In this document: piece by piece, positions 1 to 10,600 of the stretch
How the letters are laid out: every line of letters starts with the position of its first letter
Position numbering within the stretch: position 1 is the stretch's first letter
Assembly (NCBI GenBank): GCA_034670405.1
Contig: JAXDDX010000005.1
Coordinates: 4,717,001-4,781,000, forward strand
Length of the DNA stretch: 64,000 nucleotides
Direction of reading: 5' to 3'
Origin: Hoplostethus atlanticus
Taxonomy: Eukaryota; Chordata; Actinopteri; Trachichthyiformes; Trachichthyidae
Translations under genes and position numbers: made by a program
The notes under the pieces: generated by a model
The model's input: only the letters and a program-made list of their open reading frames with translations
Database searches by the model: none
Told to the model about the DNA's origin: nothing

Positions 1-202
1 GGATTGCAACATCCGTCCCCGGAGCTGCAAAGGTATTTGAATGTTGAAAAATGCATGAGTGTTTTTATTGATAGGAACACAGAGCGGCTTTTGATGGATG
101 ACATCTGATACCGCAACACGCACAGGAGGGTGTTTTTTTCTCGGAGAAAGCGAAGTTTCTGCTTATATGGTTACTGTCATTTAGCTTTATTTATAATGCT
201 CT

Positions 203-235
<33 letters not shown>

Positions 236-844
236 AACAGGTCATCTATAGGGACTATAACACTGGCAGAAAAGATAACAATACAGATTGAAAGAGAATT
301 TCCCAGAAATAGCACCGGGAGTCTTTCATTTCAATATGACTGCGGTTTTCCATACATCGCTCCATAGAGATTTTCTCAGAATTCCCAAGAAAAGGCGTAA
401 AAACAAAGCAGAACACCACAGAAGAAGAAAAAACAATATTTGCAAACACCTATGAATATTGGTGAGGCTGTCGCTATATGGTATGGATCCAACAACCGGC
501 AAAAAGGGACATTTTTTTTTTGTATATGTGCACGAGCCATGTACATTGTATGCAAACATGAACATGAGCGGCGGATGTGTGATGATTAGCTTACTGTGTG
601 AAACCTGAAGCCGAAGCTCGCAGAGGAGGTGTGAAGAGTATATACCGAGCTCTGTATTATATACTGTTGATATCGTGATAACCTAGAAACGTCAGCTTTT
701 CAGGAGCTAAGAAAAACAGCCTTGTATTTTAGCGACCGTTGTATCACTGAAGTTTACCCAGTGGGGGTTTGAAAGGGCTTTCATCAGGCCCGAGGTTTGT
801 AGAGTATTCTCAACGCAAAGGGCTATGTAATCCTTCAATTGAAG
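1..844. other. Intergenic, mostly unique sequence with TG microsatellite
   Basis: No coding region or recognisable element was seen. Open frames here are short, have no recognisable motifs and overlap each other on opposite strands. The only clear structure is a pure TG dinucleotide run of about 28 bp at 208-235. Confidence 0.6.
208..235. repeat. (TG)n microsatellite
   Basis: About 14 uninterrupted TG units, seen directly. Likely length-polymorphic. Confidence 0.9.
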
Positions 845-1144
845 TTAAAGTAATAACATTTTTTGCAACATTTTCATGTGAATAAATGTTTCTTCATAAA
901 TGAGGTTTTTTTTTTGCTACTGGGTTAGTTAGCATGAGCGGCGATAGCCACCGTGGCTGAGCAGACAAAGAAAAGAGCACCACCTGCAGAAACTTCATCA
1001 ACATGAAAATCCAAGGAGGAAGACGTCACAGTGCTGGACACACGGTTTGATTGACAGGTGATCTCTGGGAAGTGCAGCGCAGAAACACTACAGCAATGAG
1101 CTAAAAAAAAAAAAAAACAAGGTTCTTGAGGATTGCCACTTTAA
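845..1144. mobile_element. TTAA-bounded MITE, family A, copy 1
   Basis: Begins TTAAAG and ends with TTAA after 'gccact', so the ends read TTAAAG and TTAAAGTGGCAAT inward. The segment 920-1100 is clearly homologous to 42265-42382 and to 52805-52965, sharing 'gcagacaaagaaaagagcacc', 'aaatccaagga', 'aagacgtca' and 'tttgattgacagg'. TTAA at both ends fits the TTAA target duplication of piggyBac-type DNA elements. No transposase is present, so it is non-autonomous. The superfamily is inferred only from TTAA. Confidence 0.6.
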
Positions 1145-2484
1145 AACATGAAAATCATTTTTCTTTTTCAAACAACATAAGGCTAATGCCCCTTGAGGTG
1201 TGTGTGTGCGTGTGTGTGTTTGTTTATATGCCTCAATGATGGTGTTCAGGGAGTGGCCAGCCTGTCAGACTGGCCATGGTCGGCTGACTGCTGCTTAGCA
1301 ACGGGAGGACAGGATGAAATGTTCTCTACTCTCTTTCTTTCTTTCTTGCAGAAGGTGTTTGTCTCTTTCATTGTCTCTGGGTAATTATTAAAAGGATGGG
1401 TTTCATGTTGAAGCTGTGCAGTCATTGCTGTGGTGTTGTTTTAATGTTATTTTATCTCCATATTTGTGGCACTTCCTGTGGATTTTTCATAGGAAAGACC
1501 TACCTGACAGCAAGTGTAAAAGCTTTCATGAACTGGCTAGAGCTTCGATCACTATTGTGCTATATCAATTAGCAATAGAGAGTAGCAAAACGGACATTTA
1601 TTTCTATGAAAATGTCATAGATTATTACTTGAATGATCCCTGTGTTGTTGCAGGAGCAAGTAATAACTGGAAAGAAAAATAGTAGATAAAAAAAAGAATA
1701 GAGCACATGGAGGGTTTTAAATGTAATGGAACTGGCCAATTCCAATGTGTCAAGAACACTAAAGTGTAAAAAGTATGAACAAATATGAATTGCAGTATCA
1801 TGAGGGTGTTAACAGCAGTTAAATCAGACAACTCACCGATTGAATATGACATTTACTATTGAGAATACATGTAAAAAAAAAAAGATGCTGGGGTGGGGGT
1901 GGTGGTGGGGGTGGGGGTGGGCGGGTGGGGGTGAGAGATGCATAGGCAGCAGCAGAGAATGAGCAAGTGAGTGTGACAGTTTAAATAGAGCGCCCAATTG
2001 ATGATGGCAATACGACGCCACATCAGCTGATGCAGCACCGCTACCAGCACCTGCCTGAACTAGCTGCACAGGCTTCACTTTGTTACAGCATCCTGGGACG
2101 AAGAAAACATGAATAGAAATACACCAAAAATGTATGCAGTATGATCTAAATATGGTATAAGCAATACAGAACTAGTATCATGTTCTCAATATTGATTTTT
2201 GCAACTTTTATTGACTTAAAGAGAATATTCCAAAGTTACAAAGTGGTAACGAGCGTATTAACCCTGACAAATGTTTTATTAAATACAAGTTTCTGAAAAT
2301 GTCTTCCTATCTATGTCCTTGGGCAAGCTGATCCAGAGCACATAACGCCGCCAAAATGTGCGTCATTGAATTATTCATTCTTGGCATTAAATCATTAATG
2401 TCGGTTTTATTAATGTTAAGCTGAAATCGAAGCAGGAAAACGTGTATTATTCATACGGAAATCAACAACATTGATATGATTGTT
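1145..2484. other. Intergenic, no gene seen
   Basis: No supported coding sequence. A short stretch at 1193-1384 is open but is TG-rich at its start. The only notable structure is the G-rich block at 1889-1932. Confidence 0.5.
1889..1932 (+). other. G-rich tract with G-quadruplex potential
   Basis: At least seven G-runs of three to five G separated by one or two bases, interrupted only by T and one C. This meets the usual G3+N1-7 quadruplex pattern on the plus strand. Any function is unknown. Confidence 0.6.
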
Positions 2485-2752
2485 ATAGTCGCCGTGGTGG
2501 CGGAAGCCGTCGGCGTTTTTTTCGGCCCAAAGATCTCCAGTTCGAACCCCCAGGATAAACTGGATGGAGAAAGTGAATGAGTGACGCTCTCCCCTCCCTC
2601 AACAACTACTGTCGAGGTCCCCTTGAGCAAGGCGCTAAACCCCCAACTGCTCCAATGGATCTGCTCAGTGGCCACCAGTAGAAGACTGCGGTTGTACTGG
2701 GCTGCTCCCAGTGTGAATGTCAGTTTCCCCAGGATAAATAAAGCTTCAAGAA
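2485..2752 (+). mobile_element. tRNA-type SINE
   Basis: Contains a box-B-like 'AGTTCGAACCC' at 2539-2549 and a core at 2614-2645 with 'CCCTTGAGCAAGG' followed by 'AACCCCCAACTGCTCC', a motif common in fish SINEs. It ends in an AATAAA-containing A-rich tail near 2735-2752. A convincing box A is not visible, so the 5' end is approximate. The same core occurs on the minus strand at about 40955-40985. Confidence 0.6.
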
Positions 2753-4906
2753 AATAATAATATGTGTTTGCAAAATTTCAGTGAACAAAAAAGCAATAAC
2801 AGCGTGTCTCCTGTTTCCGATCCATCCATCTCTGTCGCTGAACTGAACTATGCGCCGTCATTTTAATTCAGTCAATCAACAGTCAAAAGTATATAGTGAA
2901 TCAAATCGCCATGACTTACTGCATCAACAGTCTGAAGGGAACACTATCAAAGTAAAGGCTCAGTTTGATCTGATTTCACTTCATTCTTCACAGTGAAAAA
3001 GGACACGTGTGATACAGTGAACAAACGACACACTCAGCCTGTCTTCACTGTCTACAATCGCAAAAGAAAAAACCTGTATGAGGACATCACGCATGAATGG
3101 GAAAGTCATTTTACACCGGCTTAGGTTACAGGAACTGAGATTTGCCTTCTTAACCCAGTAAAGTAGCCCCGGTTGTGGGTCGATGCATGTCATAACCGGG
3201 TTAGAACAAACCATACTTACGAGAAACCTGTCAGACTCACACAGCATCATGGGTACTGTTTTGCCAGCAAAAAAACATGGCAGTCAGCAGTAAGCTAGCT
3301 ATGATTTGACTTCATTTGAAAATGTGTGATATATGTTTGTGTATATTTGACCCCAGACGGTAACACAAGAAAGCGATACTTAAAACATGTCTGTGGAAGA
3401 TGGAAGAGACTATAACAATAACTTGACTTGTTCTGTCAAAACACATTTGTCAATTCATTGCAAAGTAATGTTCTCACTTTCTTTTTTAAAGCTTTAGCAA
3501 ATGGGAGTTTTCGCCAGATTGCTGTCGCATGTTGCCTACAGCAGGAACAACTTGACCCGCTAACCTGCCCGCTATTAGACGTGCCAGACGATCGACCCTT
3601 GCAGAAGTCATTCCCCAACTTTTGTAAATGAGATGATCCTCCATCCAGCTGCTGCAGTGTAAAGGTGCAGATCCCCGATACCTTCTTGCATCTGTTTACT
3701 TGAGAAAGAGGTGGGAGTGAAGGAAAAAAAAAAAAAAACCTACACCTTTGATGCGATATTTGTTTGGAAGAGTGTGAAAGATGAGCACAGCCAGGGTACT
3801 TCGTATTGATTAAGCCCGGTTTGATTGCGGTGTATATAAGTTTTAATTAATCTTTTGGGTAATCAAAATGGCAGCGATATTCCAGTCCGGCAGCAGACAT
3901 TTGGGGCCAATCTGAAGCGCTATCGATTCCCAACCTTTGCCTTTTTTCCTCTAAAGAGCCACTTTTGCCGATGGAGGCTGAGACTGACCTTTCAGTCCAG
4001 TCAACACACCCAAACAAATCATCTTCTCTTTTTATCTGTAATTTATAGGCCCACACACACACACACTCATTCACACTCACTGTTTCTCTCCGGCGCACAT
4101 AAAACCGGTGCATTGTCAGTTACATCGAAAACCTTTCCTAAGGACTTTTGGTGTGCTCTGATCTCTGACAGTCTTTGGAAAAAGATTTGAAGTATTTGTC
4201 TAAAAATGACAAATTTCATGACATTTTAAGTCGCTACTATTCAAACGATTTGCCAAATCCCACTAGATGTATTCTAATATATAGCATATGCATTCACTTG
4301 TGTTCAGGTACATTATTTCTGCTGGGTTGAAACAAGAGCGTGTAATTTTTGGTAAGACAGGATGTGTTCTTTAGATGTGTCGAGGCTTAGTTTGCAGTCA
4401 ACAGCATTTACTGTTCTGTAGACAGTGCCGCTATCTCTACGTAGCCAATGTGCTTGATTTAGTTTTTTCATACGTTGTGGAGAGGCGCAGCCCACACCAT
4501 GATTAAAGCAGCCCAGCTGAAATCTCATATAAAAGATAAGAGTAATAGTAGATTAAAGAAAACACATCTTTACATGATATCTCTCTGTATTCTGTTCCTC
4601 TCTCTTCAGTCTTTCTCCCATTTTTTTGCTCCTACTAGGTCATAGGATTCTGATGCTCAAGCTTTTTTATTTTAATTTTAACCCCTTCTGGATTAACTAC
4701 TACATTCAGTAAAATCACTACATATTCCTTACTTGCTCACAGTAATTATAGTGCAGTCAGTCAGATGGTACTAAACATTACTTTCTTTACTCTCTAAGTA
4801 TTTACCAAGTAAATAAATATAAGACTAGTAAATAACCAGGTTTTTGCTGCTGTAACTAAGTAGGTAAACACTTAAATATTACAGATGACTTACCTAAAAG
4901 TTACAG
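2753..4906. other. Intergenic, no gene seen
   Basis: No coding exon or repeat recognised. The opposing open frames at 3847-4190 are shadows of each other, and one passes through a short CA microsatellite at about 4053-4065. Confidence 0.5.
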
Positions 4907-5536
4907 GATGGTTTAGGATGGCAACAGTATGGTTCAGGATGTGAGCAGGATGGTTTAGGATGGCAACAGTATGGTTCAGGATGTGAGCAGGATGATTTAG
5001 GATGTGAGTAGGCTGGTTTAGGGTGGTAACACAATGGTTTAGGATGTGAACAGGATGATTTAGGATGTGGACAGGATAGTTTAGGATGTAAACATTGTGG
5101 TTTAGAATGTAAAAAGGATAGTTTAGGATCTAAAAAGGATAGTTTAGGATGTAAACATTGTGGTTTAGGATGTGAACAGGATGGTTTAGGATGGTAACAG
5201 AATGGTTTAGGATGTAAACAGCATGGTTTAGGATGGTAACAGAATGGTTTAGGATGTGAACAGGATTGTTTAGGGTGGTGACAGAATGGTTTAGGATGTA
5301 AACAGCATGGTTTAGGATGGTAACAGAATGGTTTAGGATGTGAACAGGATTGTTTAGGGTGGTGACAGAATGGTTCACGATGTGAACAGGATTGTTTAGG
5401 GTGGTGACAGAATGGTTCAGGATGTGAACAGGATTGTTTAGGGTGGTGACAGAATGGTTCAGGATGTGGACATTGTGGTTTAGGATGGTAACAGGATGGT
5501 TTAGGATGTGAACAGGATGGTTTAGGATGTGACTGG
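4907..5536. repeat. 21-bp minisatellite, 30 units, with higher-order structure
   Basis: Exactly 30 tandem units of 21 bp were read by eye, consensus 'gatggtttaggatgtgaaca' plus G. No unit breaks the 21-bp register. Units alternate between two types (TGTGAACAG and TGGTAACAG endings), giving a 42-bp dimer, and the four-unit block 5201-5284 is repeated without change at 5285-5368 (84-bp higher-order unit). Because 21 is divisible by three, frames stay open: the minus strand reads a 7-residue repeat (ILNHSVT-like) at 5130-5378. This is most likely not a protein. Confidence 0.95.
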
Positions 5537-6006
5537 TCAGATCATAGAATTAAGTATCCTTATAAATGATATGTTAAGAACCTGGTATCATGGGAACAAA
5601 AAATGCTTCCTTTTACAGTCCAGTTTCAGTTGCCTATTCAATAAATTGGAATGCTTTAATTAATTTACTTAATTTACTTACTATCTTTGCAGAGCACAAA
5701 TGCTGCCAATTTTAAAGGTTATGGTGAGAATCTGGTACCAACTACCATGGGAACAAATAATGATTTTGTTTACAGTCTCGTTTCACTTTAGTTTTTGGGA
5801 AAGGTTTGAAGAGTTTATGCCAGGTCACTATTGATATAATTGCTAGAACTAGATAGAAACCATCTGATAGTTTCTGTGATAAGTCTAATAAACCTTCCAA
5901 GTGGGTAGAGCCATGAAGAATTACTATGTAAGAAAAACTAATTTATAGGAAAATATGGCCTTTATTCTTAGAATTAGAACACAATTAAACTATTAACAAT
6001 ATAACC
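5537..6006. other. Intergenic with a weak local duplication
   Basis: Two degenerate copies of a stretch containing 'catgggaacaaa' and 'acagtc..gtttca' occur at about 5580-5630 and 5730-5792. No gene seen. Confidence 0.45.
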
Positions 6007-6014
6007 CTTTAGTA

Positions 6015-7228
6015 CAGGGCTACTCAACTTTACATAGCTCAAGGGCCACACAGCAAGATACAGCTGTGTCAAAGGGCCGCAACGCAAATTTTTTGGTCAT
6101 ATAAAACTATTTTTTAATGTTATTTCAAGCCACATGGATATCAAATGATTAAATGACAATAAGTAGGCTTTATTCACTAAGTGTAAAAGTGTTAGATTGC
6201 TGTTGCAATAAATCACAGGAATGTTTAATAAAATAAATATAGGCATATTAAATTGAAATCAGGTCTGAGTATATCAAATTATTCCCAGATGTAATTCCAA
6301 GTCACCGTGATAGCCATCATGGTGACGTGAACGTTTGCCCGTTTTGGTACTGCTATTGTTCTCTGGCAAAGAAGGCACACTGGTTTGTTATTTACCTCAA
6401 CAAAAGCGAATTCTTGATCAAATGTTTTTTGAAATACCCTGTGTTCATCAGAAATGTTACGTTTTGCCGGTTTTGCCGTGACTTGAGAGTAGGCTAGGCT
6501 AGACTTCCTGTACAGTTGGGGCTTTCATAGCCCGCATCAGCCGTAGCTAACCACACCGTCAATGATCATACTAGCACAGCCATAGAAGTGAATATAGACT
6601 GGCTGCATATACGAACCTGTACTAAACTGTCAACCAATCTGGTAGTCCCATCTGTAAACCGACATCATTCCATGCCAGACTTTTTAGTCAGATCGTGGTA
6701 TGATTTAAGCATCATGTATAACTCGGGATGCTCCGACACACATAAAACAAGTTTCTCCTCTTTTTTTTTTTTTATTTCGCGGCTTTGATATCAAATTGTG
6801 ATTGATTGCGAGTCGCAGAGATCAGCGTCGCGAATGTCAAAGTTGAATATAGTTGAACTTTGAGCGCAGCCCCAGGGGCTCACCCAGCGTCTGCGCCCAG
6901 GTGCACAACGCCGAGGGCGGCAGAGACGCTAGGATCGACGGCAACGCTTGCCAAATAGGAAATCAATGGCAGTACCAGCGCCGAGCGTTTTTGTCGCTGA
7001 TCATGTATTGGTTTATCTTCTTTGTTGATCCCATGATTGCTAAATAAGCACAGTATGCACGATCGCCATCTTGTGGTCATTAAGAATTTAGTTTAGAAAT
7101 GGTTTGTGTTCATTGAAATGAGAATATTATATTGGCAGTTGCTATGACAATAAAAATTCAACCAAGGGCCGCAATAATATTAACCTTGGGCCGCATGCGG
7201 CTCGCGGGCCGCGTGTTGAGTAGCGCGG
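6015..7228. mobile_element. hAT-type DNA transposon, non-autonomous
   Basis: Flanked by a perfect 8-bp direct repeat CTTTAGTA at 6007-6014 and 7229-7236, the target-site length of hAT elements. The termini are imperfect inverted repeats: CAGGGCTACTCAAC on the left and, inverted, CCGCGCTACTCAAC on the right (12 of 14 match). Both subterminal regions carry 'aagggccgc' motifs in inverted orientation. The interior keeps a decayed BED-type zinc-finger coding remnant on the minus strand. It lies directly beside a LINE 3' end. Confidence 0.85.
6331..6414 (-). pseudogene. hAT transposase BED zinc-finger remnant
   Basis: Minus-strand reading gives EFAFVEVNNKPVCLLCQRTI followed by AVPKRANV. The 'KPVCLLC' knuckle is the first half of the BED-type zinc finger found at the N terminus of hAT transposases and their domesticated ZBED/GTF2IRD2-like relatives. 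The histidine half does not follow in this frame and a stop appears soon after, so it is a fragment. It lies inside the hAT element 6015-7228 and explains its origin as an internally deleted autonomous copy. Confidence 0.6.
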
Positions 7229-7236
7229 CTTTAGTA

Positions 7237-7620
7237 TCTACAAGGGTTGACTTGGAATGGAATTAGGCAACACTTTCTTAGACACATCTTCTCTTGCCCT
7301 GCACTTTATCCACTTTATCCATTCCCCTTCACAATCATTCACTGCCCTGCACTTTATTCATTCCCTTTAACTTTCACTCACAACTCTGTATACATGTACC
7401 ATCCATTCATTCACTCTTCCCTACTTGTATATATGTAAACATGCCATCCATCCACTGTACATCCTGGTTCTATGTCACCTAGTACCATAGGTTTTTAGTA
7501 TTTAGTTTTTAGGACTTTGTTTTTTGTATTTTGTATTTTGTACATTATTGTGATACTGTTATGCTGCAACCCCAGAATTTCTCCCCGGGGATCAATAAAG
7601 TATCTATCTATCTATCTATT
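7237..7620 (+). mobile_element. LINE 3' end, 5'-truncated (L2/Rex-like), (ATCT)n tail
   Basis: The 3' UTR-like sequence ends with 'gaatttctccccggggatc', then AATAAAGT, then four ATCT repeats. The same end occurs at 30480-30765 ('tactgttatgctgc', 'aaccccagaatttc', 'ggatcaataaagt'), and shorter versions sit inside the GTA array near 14650 and 14930. Short tandem 3' tails instead of poly(A) are typical of the CR1/L2/Rex1 group. The coding part is absent; the 5' limit is approximate because the hAT target site abuts it. Confidence 0.7.
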
Positions 7621-10600
7621 ACCCATCTGTATTATGCTGTTAAACACAAGCTATTACCATTCTACCACCTTTCTTATTACACATGCAGGTTGATTATATA
7701 ACAATGCGGTTAAAAAATATATTTTACACACTATTTGTTAAAGAAAATAATCTTCTAAATAGCAAATAAACACAATAGCGCACAGAGCCACACAAACAAA
7801 TCTTGAGGACACTATTATAAATGTGAGATCTTCATCTTTTTCTTCCTTCCACTTGTGACAACAAATAAACACTAAACACACCCAAACACAGTATGTGTTC
7901 ACATTACAATAAATGGAGAGCCAGAGGAATGGGCCGTAAGTGAGATTAACAGGTGCAAACATAACACAAAAACTATAAAAAAGGCAGGGTGTTTATAACA
8001 CACAGGCATGATTTAACACCAAATTCAATCAGCCAAACGACGGAAGAGAGATCTCCACGTTGTATTTCTGGAACAGGGCAATACATTTAGCTCAGTACCA
8101 CACAGCCCTCTGAGGGTATAGCTTTCAATTTCTTCACTAAATGGCATAAAAAATCTGAGACAAATGTTTCACAACACGTTTAACATGGCATGGTCTGGAA
8201 ATTAGTACCATGAGAGGGTGCACGATCTTCCCTCTAGCATGCAGTAGCAACGGGGGTAATCATTAGGGCATTAGAGTGGGTTGTGGGAGGGGAAAGGCCG
8301 CAGGGAGGGATTTGCCTATCAGGGCATATATGGATGATATGACAACCAGCACCGTGTACAAAAAGGCTGCTTGTCAGGTTGAATGATCACCTAAATGGGC
8401 TAGAACGGAGGTGAAAACGTACAAATCAAGAAGCATCTCTATTGTCGAGGGAATCTGTCAGTCAAACTATTCAATATTGACAAAGAGCAATTCCAGCAAT
8501 ATTGAAGAAGCCTGTCAAAAGTGTAGGAATATGGCAGACCTTACAGACAAAGAGCACATTCAGGGGGTGAGGCAGGATGTTGTAAGAGGCATAGGGGTGT
8601 TTTCAGTTTGGTAAATTTGACGTGCGCCGGATGGGCGGGGTGGCGCAACAGGGGGTGTGTCAATACCAACCAGCCGGTGCAGTGGAATGCTATTTTAGTG
8701 GCTTTGAACTTTGAACTTGTCCAAAATCCCACAAACCAATTTTCTGCACGTTTGGCTATATTTTACCCCACATTGAGGTAAATCCTTCACCCATGGACTA
8801 ACTGAATGCAATCTTTTTAATATGTTAAGCACAACTAACTATTTAAGCTCTACACTGAATTCATGTGTCAATCATAGGCAGTCAAGCTGCATCATTACAC
8901 ACAGGAAACATGGTGACAGGGGTCCACTTTTATTTTTTTCAATTATACATTGTTAAATTTAGACACTTGTTTACACGTTCCCATGTGGCCTTTACCTGAA
9001 TTGTAATCTGCCTAGGAAAAACAAAATCTCAAGAAGAAAGTCAATTTGGAATTGATATCGAAAGGATATGCAGTTAAATTCATTTCCATGACTACCTACT
9101 CAAAACAATGTAATATACAATATATAAATAGCTGGTGGGGGCGGCCAAGTTTAGAAAACTGTAGGTGAAGCTACACTTTACTTTATGCTGTGTACATATA
9201 AATGGCAAATAATCGTATTTGACATTTAAATAATTCACATATTGTCAAGGCACCATTGTGCAAGCACACTACTTTTAAAGTGAATAAAATGAGCTCATTT
9301 GATTGGCCAGCCCTCACCACACCTACTGATAACGTATTCCTCTTAAACCAACCTCGTTGACCACTACGCCGCAGTTACATTTGCGCCATGCGCCTTGATT
9401 CACCAAAATAGTCCTTAGAGTGTGTAGAGAGGTCAATGTTACCAGACAGTGTCAAATTGTGGTGTCTACAGCTGATGTGGCCTTTGACAGTATATGAGAT
9501 CCCCTCTATCTAGCCTTAGACAGGAATTCAAATGTGTCAAAGTAAGACGAGGTGACATCACATTCGACATTTATTGTAGGGCAAGTGACTCATGGCCTTT
9601 GCGTTAGTGCAAGCAAGCCTGCGTACAAAGCAACACCATTACAAAAGTGGAAACGAGCACTGTAGCAAATACATTCCCGGAGCGAAGCGTCGTGGTGTAC
9701 CAAAGCTATTTCTCAAGCAAAGCAGGGACAACGGATGAGCTGGGAAATGCTAGAGAGAATTTTTGGAAGATGGAGGCGTCCATGATTGATTACTGGAGGA
9801 ACCCTGTGATGTGTGGCCATTACCCAAAACCTCAACCAGTGGCCATGTGAAGATGCACATTCGGTGTGTTCAGAAACAGCAACACGTAGACCTAATGGAC
9901 CTAACGGAATGCTAGTTTTGCCAAAAGGATGATACACTTGGCAGCATAACCAAGCCTTGAAGTCCATGCTAGCAGCAATTAAGAGTAAGCAAATTAATTA
10001 TTTTGGAGGGAGAGCCCAATGCATTAAATTGGCTTTGTGCATGAAGGTGAACAACTAAGGAGCAATTTATTATTGAGCAGGCACAAGTTAGGGCAGCCAG
10101 AGGAAGCAAGGTATTGGGGAATCTGAGTATAGGCCGGCAAATAGGCTGGAGATGGCGAACACTGTGGCCCAATATTCAACAGTTTATTTAAGATGTCTTA
10201 GATGAGGCATGTGAACAAAAATACATTTATTGTAAAGTGAGGGTGGAAAGCGAGGGAACGCCATGTGGAGCTGGGTGCCTTTTATTTGCAGCTACATCCT
10301 CTACTAGTTTACTCAGGGAGTTAGGGATTCATGGTCAGGAATTATGGCAGGACGCAAAGGCTTCGGGAGCAACTAAAAAACAGCAGCTTAAAGAAAGGAC
10401 ACCATCTGGGATCCAAAGCTTGGAAATCTTTTTCTTTTCTTTTTTAACAAAATAAAGTTTGTTTGCTGACAGAGATTGTTTTTTGAACTGCCGAGTGGTC
10501 CTTTTAGCCTATGATCATTGATAAAATAAAAGATAAAAAAAAAGATAAAAGCTTTTGAACTGCTAAGGATGTGCTATTCCATTAGCCCATTGTTGTTGAG

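Noticed and set aside
5130-5378. Minus-strand protein of 7-residue repeats (ILNHSVT type)
   Set aside because: It is the translation of a 21-bp minisatellite; any frame stays open when the unit is a multiple of three. No flanking coding sequence or splice signals.
4907-5536. CRISPR-like array
   Set aside because: Units are contiguous 21-bp repeats without unique spacers, in eukaryotic sequence.
9610-10460. Possible retrogene or transposon gene
   Set aside because: Open frames at 9647-9850 and 10237-10455 show no recognisable domain, no continuity and no poly(A) with target duplication.
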